A stretch of DNA of 21,820 nucleotides from an uncultured Oscillospiraceae bacterium. GTDB taxonomy: Bacteria; Bacillota; Clostridia; Oscillospirales; Oscillospiraceae. This document shows positions 8,312 to 14,754 of this stretch, piece after piece (positions within the stretch are counted from its first letter, which is position 1; every line of letters begins with the position of its first letter). The position numbers and the translations under genes were made by a program. The notes under the pieces are model-generated. The model saw only the letters and a list, made by a program, of their open reading frames with translations, searched no databases and had not been told where the DNA came from. The DNA lies in the NCBI GenBank assembly GCA_910588105.1, contig CAJUQD010000044.1:1-21820 (forward strand). Reading direction: 5' to 3'.

Positions 8312-8346
8312 TAACGCCCTGCCGAAAGGCAGGGCGTTACTTTTTT
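8312..8346 (+). terminator. Strong intrinsic terminator, plus strand
   Basis: Perfect 12-bp stem TAACGCCCTGCC / GGCAGGGCGTTA with a GAAA tetraloop, then C and six T residues (8341-8346). This is a textbook Rho-independent terminator for rightward transcription. On the minus strand there is no comparable U-tract, so it should act mainly in one direction. Confidence 0.93.
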
Positions 8347-8356
8347 CGCATGATAG

Positions 8357-8398
8357 CAGAACCCGGCATTGATCCTCTGTGGATGATGCCGGGTTCTG
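8357..8398. other. Long 13-bp inverted repeat after the small-gene stop
   Basis: CAGAACCCGGCAT (8357-8369) is perfectly complementary to ATGCCGGGTTCTG (8386-8398). The loop contains a further ATCC / GGAT pairing (8372-8375 with 8381-8384). It lies 17 bp past the stop of the 8415-8690 gene on the minus strand. Neither strand has a clear U-tract after it, so it may be an mRNA 3'-end stabiliser, a processing site or a protein-binding palindrome. Confidence 0.6.
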
Positions 8399-8414
8399 TT
8401 GTAAACTTAGCCGA

Positions 8415-8690
8415 TTAATTTCCGCGCTGCTTCTGGTTCATCCTGTCCAGCACCGCCCTCTGCGCAGGGGAGAGGATGCGGGGCGGCGACACCTTCAGCC
8501 ACTTCTTGGGCAGCTCAAAGCTCAGCCCGCCCCAGCGGTTGGCGGCGGTCTGGCGCACTTGTCCCGGATGGGTCCGGCACAGGGCCAAAAGCTGGTTTTT
8601 CAGCACCACATTGTGGGTGTAGACACTGGCGGTGGGCTCGGCCTCGTTGAAATTGATGATGGTCTCCTGCTCGATTTTAGACAGCTTCAT
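8415..8690 (-). CDS. Small conserved ICE protein of unknown function
   Basis: A 91-residue protein. The ATG at 8690 is preferred over the upstream ATG at 8747 because AGGGCGGTGA sits just ahead of it, the previous gene stops at 8695, and the product then begins MKLSKIEQETIINFNEAEPT. As I recall, proteins with this opening recur in Tn1549-type elements beside YodL/DUF4316 genes, often with uninformative names. The C-terminal half contains ELPKKWLKVSPPR and ends in a basic tail. No catalytic motif, signal peptide or membrane segment is visible, so it is probably a small cytoplasmic, possibly nucleic-acid-binding, accessory protein; that is inference. It is the last gene before the 400-bp non-coding gap. 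Confidence 0.78.
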   Translation of the reverse strand: MKLSKIEQETIINFNEAEPTASVYTHNVVLKNQLLALCRTHPGQVRQTAANRWGGLSFELPKKWLKVSPPRILSPAQRAVLDRMNQKQRGN

Positions 8691-8694
8691 ATCG

Positions 8695-9576
8695 TCACCG
8701 CCCTTTCTCGGGGCCGTGCCTGCCGGGGGAGCCGCTGCCTTGGGCACGGTCCGCCACCTCCTGCTGGCACTGCTTCAGACTGCCCTGCAGGGAGGGCTTG
8801 GACGTTTTGATGGCGGCAACGCGCGCCTCCATCTCCCGCATAGCGGCATCCTGTAAGATCTCCAGCAGGTCTATGGACACAGGCTCCAGGGGAGCGTCAC
8901 CCAGGTCCGTCCTGCACTCCAAAATATTCCGTGCGGCCAGCAAATGGACCTGATGGGGATCGTCCCGAATATCCGAAACGATCTCCATCCGTCCGCCGTC
9001 CAACTGCCGCATGGTTTCCCTGTCATAGAGGGTGTAGTCATAGGTGGCATAGCAGTCGTCATGGGTATAGTCGCGGTCGCTGTCGCTGGTCTGGACATGG
9101 AGGTAGGTGGTGCCGCCCACCAGGAAAAGGGCTTCGTCCTCGGTTGCCAGCTCATTGAATTTGGGCGCGGTGTTGTTGATGATGCCGTCGATCTGGTTGC
9201 AGTTCTGCTCCATGCCCAGTTCAGCGGTTTTCAGATGGTTTTCCAGCAGACCGGGCAGCTTGGAGAAGGCGAGCTGGTCTACATACCAGCACGTCACCGC
9301 GCCGTCCTGTTTGAACGAGACTACATCACCGGGCCTTGCGAAGCCGTTGGCCCGGTACTCCTCCAATATGGCGAGGGCGTCCGCGCCCCGCATGATCGGG
9401 CCGGTGGCGATCAGGTCATACCCGCTGATGATAGGGCTTTCTCCCGTCGAACGCGCCTGTTCCAGGGGCACAGGGGAATCCGCCATCGCACCCGTGTCAA
9501 AGCGGTAGACCGCCGCCGCATCCCCCTCGCGGGAAAGGAACCCGGCCTCCCGTTTCCGGGCCGCGTCCCGATCCAT
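8695..9576 (-). CDS. YodL / DUF4316 domain protein
   Basis: A 293-residue protein. The ATG at 9576 shares one base with the upstream stop (TGATG), follows a GGGAGGG Shine-Dalgarno, and is preferred over the ATG at 9594. Residues about 22-110 fit the YodL domain (VYRF near the start, GDVVSFKQDGAVTCWYVDQLAFSKLP at the end of the domain). Residues about 111-136 match the DUF4316 signature (LKTAELGMEQNCNQIDGIINN). Residues about 155-240 (TYLHVQTSD, YDYTLYDRETMRQLDGGRM) resemble a small polyvalent-protein-associated domain often found downstream; I am less sure of that. These domains are frequent in DNA-handling proteins of clostridial ICEs and have no defined activity. The very acidic, soluble composition fits a cytoplasmic accessory factor. 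Confidence 0.8.
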   Translation of the reverse strand: MDRDAARKREAGFLSREGDAAAVYRFDTGAMADSPVPLEQARSTGESPIISGYDLIATGPIMRGADALAILEEYRANGFARPGDVVSFKQDGAVTCWYVDQLAFSKLPGLLENHLKTAELGMEQNCNQIDGIINNTAPKFNELATEDEALFLVGGTTYLHVQTSDSDRDYTHDDCYATYDYTLYDRETMRQLDGGRMEIVSDIRDDPHQVHLLAARNILECRTDLGDAPLEPVSIDLLEILQDAAMREMEARVAAIKTSKPSLQGSLKQCQQEVADRAQGSGSPGRHGPEKGR

Positions 9577-10025
9577 CACCGGCCCTCCCCGCACAAGGCA
9601 AGGGCCGCCTCCGCAATATGGGAGAACTGCTCCGTGAGAGGCAGCACCTCGCCATATGCGGCGCAGGCAGCGCCAATGACGGCGTGGACGGCGTCGTCCA
9701 CCGCCGCCAGCACCCCCTCTTGCCCAGAACCGGCCAGCTCCCGCAGGGCTTCCACCGTATCCGGGGACAGGCCCAGCTTCTCGGCCACTTCCTCCGCGCC
9801 GGGGAAATCATCGTCCCCATCCAGGAACCATCCATAGGGCATCCCGAAGTAGTTGGCGATGGCCCGGAACTGATACACGTCTGGGGCGCTGGCCCCGTTG
9901 AGCCAGCGGTTCACCACCGGCACGGACACCCCCACCGCGCGGGCCAGCTCATCCCGGCCCATTCCGCTGACGGTGAGCAGGTTTTTCAGGCATTGATCAA
10001 ATTTTTTGGTTTTTTCCATCTTCAT
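9576..10025 (-). CDS. HTH (Cro/CI-type) transcriptional regulator
   Basis: A 149-residue protein with an N-terminal helix-turn-helix at about residues 12-65 (LTVSGMGRDELARAVGVSVPVVNRWLNGASAPD, then AIANYFGMPYGWFLDGDDDF). This is the XRE/Cro/CI fold. The C-terminal 80 residues are Ala/Glu-rich and helical, of unknown role, possibly for oligomerisation. The start at 10025 overlaps the topB stop as ATGA and follows AAGGGAGCGAA. It is embedded in the DNA-processing operon rather than next to an integrase, so it may regulate transfer genes or autoregulate. No matching operator could be identified. No peptidase or sensor motif is visible. Confidence 0.85.
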   Translation of the reverse strand: MKMEKTKKFDQCLKNLLTVSGMGRDELARAVGVSVPVVNRWLNGASAPDVYQFRAIANYFGMPYGWFLDGDDDFPGAEEVAEKLGLSPDTVEALRELAGSGQEGVLAAVDDAVHAVIGAACAAYGEVLPLTEQFSHIAEAALALCGEGR

Positions 10026-12136
10026 TTCGCTCCCTTCCTCTTGTCAAATTCCAGCTCAAAGCGCACATATTTCCCGCCGTCGTCTACCATCACCACCGTG
10101 GCGTCATAGAAAACGCCCTTGCGCTCGGAGAACAGGTTGGTCACATGGGCCCGACCGTCTCGCAGGAGGGCGGCGGCGATCTTCCGGGTCAGCTCCTTGC
10201 GCTTGCTGGTAAAAAAGCGGTTATTCTTCCACAGGGCAAAGCCGCAGGGCGGCATGTCGTAGTAACCTTCGCAGAAAAAGCTCTTTTTTCCCTCCACCAC
10301 ATCCTTACCGCACCGGGGGCACTTGCCCACCACGGTCCGCCCGGAACGGGACAGAGCAGACGAGGCCACGGACACGTTGGCGTAGCCCCGTACCAGCCCC
10401 CGCAGCATCTCCACGATCCCGGCCATGAACTCCTCCGGGGCCAGCTCACCCCGCTCCACAGCCCCCAGCCGTTCCTCCCACTCCGCCGTCAGTTTGGCGG
10501 ATTTGAGCTGGTCGGGCATGGCCCAGGCCAGGGCCAGGCCCTTTTCCGTGGGGACCAGATGCCTGCCCTCCCGCGCCGCGTAGCCGGAACGCACCAGCTT
10601 TTCGATGATGGCGGCGCGGGTGGCGGGAGTTCCCAGCCCTTTGCGTTCCACGTCCTCCAGCTTGGCAAAGTCCTCCGCGCTGGCCCGCTCCATGGCCAAG
10701 AGCAGAGTGTCCTCGCTGAAACGTGCCGGGGGAGAGGTGGTGCCGGACTTCAACACCGCGTCGCCGCCCTCCAGCGTCTGGCCCTCGGCCAACTCCGGCA
10801 GGGCGGCGGGCGGCTCACCTTTCGGGGCCTTTTTCAGCGAAGCGAGACAGGCCCGCTCCGCTTCCTTCCAGCCCATTGCAGCCTCCGTCCGCCCCTTGGC
10901 CGTAAAAGAACCGCCGCCACATTCCAGCGTGACAGCGGTTTCCGCATAGGTATGGGGCTCGCCCACGGCGCACAGCAGGCGGGCGGCGAGCATGGTGAGG
11001 ACGTTCCGCTCCCCAGTGGGCAGGGAGACCAGATCAGCCCCGGCAATCTTCGCCGTGGGGATGACAGCGTGGTGGTCGGTCACTTTGGAGCTGTCCGTCA
11101 CCTGGGCGGCGTTCACCGGCAGGGGCAGGCCCTCCAGGAAGGGCAGCGCCCCCGCCACGGTCCGGCACAATGCGGGCAGACCCGCCGCCATGTCCTCCGT
11201 CAGATACCGGCTGTCCGTCCGGGGGTAGGTAGCCAGCCGCTTTTCATACAGGGACTGGAGGTAATCAAGGGATTCCTGGGCGGTGTAGCCGAACAGCCGG
11301 TTGGCCTCCCGCTGAAGGGTGGTCAGGTCATAGAGGGCCGGGGGATGCTCCGCCCGCTCCTTCCGTTCCAGCAGCCTCACCGTGGCGGACGTGCCCAGGC
11401 AGGCTTTGCGCAGCTTTTCCGCCTCCGTCTTGGGCTTGACGCGCCCGCTGACCGCCGTCAGCCCCGCCAGCTTCAGCTCCACCGTATAGAATTTCTCCTT
11501 TTTGAAGCTGGTGATAGCCGCTTCCCGCTCCATCAGCAGGGCCAGCGTTGGGGTGAGCACCCGGCCCACATTCAGCGTCTGACCCTTGTAAAGCGTGGAA
11601 AACAGCCGGGTGCCGTTAATGCCCACCAGCCAATCCGCCTTGGCGCGGCACAGGGCGGCGGCGTAGAGGTTGTCGTAGTTGGAACCGTCCAGCAGGTTTT
11701 CAAACCCCTTGCGGATGGCGGGCTCCTCCATGGAGGAGATCCACAGCCGCTTCACCGGCTTGGTACAGCCGCACAGGTCGTAGACCAGCCGGAAGATCAG
11801 CTCCCCCTCCCGGCCCGCGTCGGTGGCGCACACCACAGTGTCCACATCGTCCCGGCCCATGAGCTGGCGCAGTAGGTCAAACTGCTTCCTGGTGTCCGGC
11901 AGCACCCGGTACTGCCATTCGCCGGGGACGATGGGCAGGTCGGCGTAGGTCCACTTGGAATACCTGGGGTCGTAGGCGTCGGCAGGGGCCAGCTCCACCA
12001 GATGGCCGACGCACCAGCCCACCAGCCAGCCATTCCCCTCAAAATAGCCGTCCCGCTTGTCCGAGGCCCCCAGCACCTGGGCGATGGCTCGGGCCATGGA
12101 GGGCTTTTCGGTGATTACTAATTGTATAAGTATCAC
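10022..12136 (-). CDS. topB: DNA topoisomerase III (type IA)
   Basis: A 704-residue type IA topoisomerase that relaxes or decatenates DNA through a 5'-phosphotyrosine on a single strand. Visible motifs: the TOPRIM start LVITEKPSMARAIAQ (about 6-20), the acidic DAGREGE at about 104-110, and TYPRTDSRY with catalytic Tyr near 304. A C-terminal zinc ribbon CPRCGKDVVEGKKSFFC (about 604-620) is followed by another Cys near 631. The length is typical of TopB proteins carried by Tn1549-like ICEs, distinct from chromosomal TopA. It probably acts on transferring or replicating element DNA. The start is GTG at 12136 behind AAGGAAGGAC. It lies 8 bp after the methyltransferase stop and overlaps the regulator start by 4 bp. 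Confidence 0.95.
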   Translation of the reverse strand: MILIQLVITEKPSMARAIAQVLGASDKRDGYFEGNGWLVGWCVGHLVELAPADAYDPRYSKWTYADLPIVPGEWQYRVLPDTRKQFDLLRQLMGRDDVDTVVCATDAGREGELIFRLVYDLCGCTKPVKRLWISSMEEPAIRKGFENLLDGSNYDNLYAAALCRAKADWLVGINGTRLFSTLYKGQTLNVGRVLTPTLALLMEREAAITSFKKEKFYTVELKLAGLTAVSGRVKPKTEAEKLRKACLGTSATVRLLERKERAEHPPALYDLTTLQREANRLFGYTAQESLDYLQSLYEKRLATYPRTDSRYLTEDMAAGLPALCRTVAGALPFLEGLPLPVNAAQVTDSSKVTDHHAVIPTAKIAGADLVSLPTGERNVLTMLAARLLCAVGEPHTYAETAVTLECGGGSFTAKGRTEAAMGWKEAERACLASLKKAPKGEPPAALPELAEGQTLEGGDAVLKSGTTSPPARFSEDTLLLAMERASAEDFAKLEDVERKGLGTPATRAAIIEKLVRSGYAAREGRHLVPTEKGLALAWAMPDQLKSAKLTAEWEERLGAVERGELAPEEFMAGIVEMLRGLVRGYANVSVASSALSRSGRTVVGKCPRCGKDVVEGKKSFFCEGYYDMPPCGFALWKNNRFFTSKRKELTRKIAAALLRDGRAHVTNLFSERKGVFYDATVVMVDDGGKYVRFELEFDKRKGAK

Positions 12137-12144
12137 GTCCTTCC

Positions 12145-12957
12145 TTAACTTGCCGCAATACGATCAGCGGCGATCTTGCAGTATGCGGGGTTGATTTCAA
12201 CTCCGGTGAAGCTGCGCCCGAGGCGTTTGGCGACAGCGCCGGTGGTGCCGCTCCCCGCAAAGGGGTCCAGCACCATCCCGCCCGCTGGACACCCGGCCAG
12301 TATGCACGGCTCAACCAGCTTTTCCGGGAATACGGCACAGTGAGCGCCTTTGAAATACGCCGGACACAGGCTCCACACGCTCCGTTTGTTCCGGGTTTTC
12401 CCGTCCCCGCCCGGTTTCAGCGGGCCGTTTGTTTTCCCCGGCTGACGAAACGACCCCTTTTGATGGGCGATATCCTGCTTCATACGGGCTATGGTGCTTT
12501 CCGCCACCGGCTCCCGGATCGCTGGCCCATTGAAATAATAGCGGTCAGACTTGGACAGCAGGAAAATGTATTCATGGCTCTTTGTGCAGCGGTCCCGAAC
12601 GCTTTCCGGGATGCACCGGGTTTTGTTCCAGATGATATCCTGCCGCAGATACCAGCCGTCCGCCCGCAGCGCAAAGGCCAGCATCCAGGGAATCCCGATC
12701 AGGTTTTTGCCCCGGTAGCTGTCCCCGATGTTGACCCACAGCGTCCCGTCCGGGCGGAGAACGCGCTTCACTTCCCGAAACACGTCCGCCAATTTTGTGA
12801 TATACTCCTCCGGTAAGGATTCCGTGCCGATCTGCCCCGCAGTCCCATAATCCCGCAGACCGTAATAGGGCGGCGAAGTCACACAAGTATGGACGCTCTC
12901 TGCCGCCAGGGTGCATAACTGTTCCCGCGCGTCGCCGCAAAGGATCATCTCAGCCAT
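12145..12957 (-). CDS. Beta-class DNA methyltransferase (N6-adenine or N4-cytosine), apparently orphan
   Basis: A 270-residue SAM-dependent methyltransferase of the N4/N6 type. Catalytic motif IV, SPPYYG, is near the N-terminus (28-33) and the SAM-binding motif I, DPFAGSGTTG, is near the C-terminus (231-240), followed by FTGVEI. That order defines the beta class. The SPPY form fits either m4C or m6A, and the target cannot be read from sequence. No restriction endonuclease lies nearby, so it is likely a solitary enzyme that marks element DNA to escape host restriction or adjusts gene expression; that is inference. It begins with ATG at 12957, overlaps the preceding remnant by 13 bp, and stops 8 bp before topB. 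A second in-frame ATG at 12948 is possible. Confidence 0.9.
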   Translation of the reverse strand: MAEMILCGDAREQLCTLAAESVHTCVTSPPYYGLRDYGTAGQIGTESLPEEYITKLADVFREVKRVLRPDGTLWVNIGDSYRGKNLIGIPWMLAFALRADGWYLRQDIIWNKTRCIPESVRDRCTKSHEYIFLLSKSDRYYFNGPAIREPVAESTIARMKQDIAHQKGSFRQPGKTNGPLKPGGDGKTRNKRSVWSLCPAYFKGAHCAVFPEKLVEPCILAGCPAGGMVLDPFAGSGTTGAVAKRLGRSFTGVEINPAYCKIAADRIAAS

Positions 12958-13199
12958 TTGCCACCCCGCTTTCCGGCTGCTCCGACGTAGTTTACCCTCG
13001 GACTGAGCCAGAGCATTTCCACTCGGTTCTCCTTGAACAACCGAAATCGCTCCCGGCTGTCAAAAACACCTTGAAAATTGATGAGCATGGCAAAGGGCTT
13101 CCCGATGGTATACAACCGGACCAACACCTGGTTTTTCAAGCTGTAGGGCGGGGTAAAATACTCATCGTTTTTATTGAATTGGTACTGAAGCGGTGCCAT
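12945..13199 (-). pseudogene. Internally deleted DNA adenine methyltransferase remnant
   Basis: An 84-residue ORF. Its start MAPLQYQFNKNDEYFTP matches the N-terminus of phage- and ICE-type adenine methyltransferases. The next residues, PPYSLKNQVLVRLYTIGKPFAML, match the catalytic NPPYSLKN region that normally lies many tens of residues later. The piece between them, with the SAM-binding fold, is missing, and the catalytic Asn/Asp is replaced by Thr. The C-terminus after LSPRVNYV also looks short and replaced. The ATG at 13199 overlaps the stop of the Cys-rich gene (TGATG), so it may still be translated, but it is unlikely to methylate DNA. The call rests on recalled family sequences; a small functional derivative is the alternative. 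Confidence 0.6.
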
Positions 13200-13375
13200 C
13201 AGCGCTTTCTCACCAGCTTCCGAAGGCATACCCCGATACATGGTGCGCCCTTATCATAGGGGCACCCCGCGCAGGGGTGGCCGGGAGGCCGGGAGGGAGG
13301 CGGCGGCGCGCCCCTTCTCCCGGTGGGCACCTGGGTCATGAACACCTCATAGGGGCTGTCGGTGAAGCGTGTCAT
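13199..13375 (-). CDS. Small Cys-rich protein, possible zinc-binding
   Basis: A 58-residue ORF beginning MTRFTDSPYEVFMTQVP. It has a Pro/Arg-rich middle and a C-terminal cluster HPCAGCPYDKGAPCIGVC (Cys-X2-Cys, 7 residues, Cys-X3-Cys) before a basic tail. The four cysteines suggest a small zinc-binding knuckle. Similar short proteins with a TESP/MMTQVP start and a CxxC tail occur, as I recall, at this place in related elements. It starts at 13375, overlapping the DUF4366 stop as ATGA, and its stop overlaps the next ATG as TGATG. Both junctions support real translation. The function is unknown; a small adaptor or regulator is possible. Confidence 0.75.
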   Translation of the reverse strand: MTRFTDSPYEVFMTQVPTGRRGAPPPPSRPPGHPCAGCPYDKGAPCIGVCLRKLVRKR

Positions 13376-14496
13376 ACGTCGCCGTCACCGCCATAGTCCT
13401 CGGGGTCGTCCGGCTCATAGGGCTCGTCTTCATAAGAACGGGGCGCGGGTTCCTCATAGGCGAGGGGAGCGGGCAGATCATCCTCATTGACGGTGGGCTC
13501 CTCCTCGCCCCCCGTCAGCTCATCCAGATCCTCCGCATCGGCCAGATCGTGCTTGGGCTTGTAGATCTTGATGTACCAGCCAGCGGCCCCCACTGCCAGC
13601 GCCGCCAGAAGCACGATGATGACTGTCCCGGTCCCGCCGCTGTCCTGGGGCTTCTCCGGCTCCGGGTCTGTCTGACTGGGGGCCTCCGCTGTGGCGGCAC
13701 AGCCCTGCCAGGACAGGACGCAGACAGGACAGGCGGCGTTCACCGCACCGGGGACGCATTTCTGGGTACAGGCGCACACCGGGGCGGGGTCGGGCACGGC
13801 GGACTGGGACGGCCCCTCCGGGTCCTTCTCCGCCAGCGCCATCAGGTCGGACTCCGTAACGGCGTTGAGAAAGTACACGTTCTCGCTGTCCCGCTGGCGG
13901 TCGATAACCAGATAAAACACGTTCTCATCCGGGGTGGCAATGGTGAAGAACTCCCGTCCGCTCTCGGTGGCGGTGCCGGAAACATTGTCGATCACCGTGC
14001 CCTGGCCTCCAGGCGGGGTGGTGAGCCCCGCCGAAGGCTGGGGCGCGGGGTTGGGAGAAGCTGTGGCATCGGTGCCGCCGGGTGTGGAAGGTGCTGGGGT
14101 ACGATGGTCGTTGGATGTGTCAAAGCACCGAACATACTGGGATTTCTCGTAGATCGTCCCATCCCTGCCCGTCACCCGGACGTAGACGGTACAGTTCTCC
14201 GTGATCTCCACCACCGTGTACCAGCGGTTCTCCGTCTGTTCCAGCTCCCCGGTGATGTCCCGCCAAGCCCCGCCGCCCGTCTGGACCCGTGCGGACTGAA
14301 AGCCGGTCCCGGCGTTGTCGGTGAGCCGCACTTCCACCTCCGCTTTCTGGGTGGCCCAGCCGCTGGGCGGGGTGATGCGGATGGCAATGGCCTGTTCGCC
14401 CTCGCTGCCGTCATAAGCCAGGGCGGTGCCCGTCAGGGACAGCGCCATCACCAGACACAGCAGGGAGCAAAAAATACGCTGAAATTTACACTTCAA
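13372..14496 (-). CDS. DUF4366 / CD1107-family secreted, membrane-anchored protein
   Basis: A 374-residue protein with a signal peptide (1-27: basic start, hydrophobic core, TALA cleavage-like end). It has an extracellular region to about 290, one transmembrane helix (291-308, TVIIVLLAALAVGAAGWY) and a very acidic cytoplasmic tail. Just outside the membrane is a cysteine cluster at 241, 243, 247, 256, 259 and 266 (CACTQKC, CPVC), typical of the family, which could form disulfides or bind metal. DUF4366 proteins are encoded in the transfer region of Tn1549-like ICEs and are probably surface components of the mating channel; the role is unproven. The start appears to be TTG at 14496, 11 nt after AAAGGAGG inside the end of the DUF4315 gene. 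This start is less certain than the others. Confidence 0.82.
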   Translation of the reverse strand: MKCKFQRIFCSLLCLVMALSLTGTALAYDGSEGEQAIAIRITPPSGWATQKAEVEVRLTDNAGTGFQSARVQTGGGAWRDITGELEQTENRWYTVVEITENCTVYVRVTGRDGTIYEKSQYVRCFDTSNDHRTPAPSTPGGTDATASPNPAPQPSAGLTTPPGGQGTVIDNVSGTATESGREFFTIATPDENVFYLVIDRQRDSENVYFLNAVTESDLMALAEKDPEGPSQSAVPDPAPVCACTQKCVPGAVNAACPVCVLSWQGCAATAEAPSQTDPEPEKPQDSGGTGTVIIVLLAALAVGAAGWYIKIYKPKHDLADAEDLDELTGGEEEPTVNEDDLPAPLAYEEPAPRSYEDEPYEPDDPEDYGGDGDV

Positions 14497-14502
14497 ATTG
14501 TT

Positions 14503-14754
14503 TCAGACCTCCTTTGGGTCAGTCAAATTTTTCTGGGGCGGTTCCTGCGCCGCCCGGATCAGGTCCAGCAGGCCCCGCAGCTCCTCCGGGGAGGACGCCA
14601 CATCGTGGACCATCCTCAAAATCTCCGTGTTCTCCAGCTCAGTGAGCTGCCGCTCAAAATCGCGGGCGCGGGCCTGCCACTGGCTGGCTTTCTCCCGGGC
14701 GTTGGCAAGATCGGCCCTGATCCGCTCCCGTTTGACCTCAAATACGTCACGCAT
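14503..14754 (-). CDS. DUF4315 small coiled-coil protein
   Basis: An 83-residue protein, nearly all predicted helix. It starts MRDVFEVKRERIRADLANAR, with heptad-like charged residues through QARARDFERQLTELENTEI. The LENTEI segment followed by a short variable tail is the recognisable part of DUF4315. These proteins sit between the wall hydrolase and DUF4366 genes of Tn1549-type elements and are of unknown function, possibly bridging or scaffold components. The ATG at 14754 overlaps the radical SAM gene end by 8 bp, with GGGGAGG upstream, and is preferred over the ATG at 14793. Its last codons carry the AAAGGAGG that serves the next gene. Confidence 0.8.
   Translation of the reverse strand: MRDVFEVKRERIRADLANAREKASQWQARARDFERQLTELENTEILRMVHDVASSPEELRGLLDLIRAAQEPPQKNLTDPKEV

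Larger units (their letters stand above)
8189..8346 (+). ncRNA. Candidate structured non-coding RNA of about 158 nt
   Basis: The interval runs from the predicted start of a consensus promoter to the end of a U-tract after a strong terminator hairpin, and holds no credible ORF. Predicted structure from 5' to 3': a small hairpin AGGGA / TCCCT (8190-8205), two tandem stem-loops (8222-8251 and 8270-8299) with near-identical loops, then the 12-bp terminator stem (8312-8339). A T-A pair in the first repeat stem is a C-G pair in the second, which is compensatory. The RNA lies between the small conserved gene ending at 8415 and the giant gene starting at 8009. It would be fully complementary to operon mRNA reading through the gap. 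I do not recognise an RNA family. A protein-binding repeat region is the main alternative. Confidence 0.7.

Noticed and set aside
10145..11875. A 576-codon plus-strand open frame opposite topB
   Set aside because: topB motifs (TOPRIM, catalytic Tyr, zinc ribbon) are on the minus strand. The antisense product has no family resemblance.
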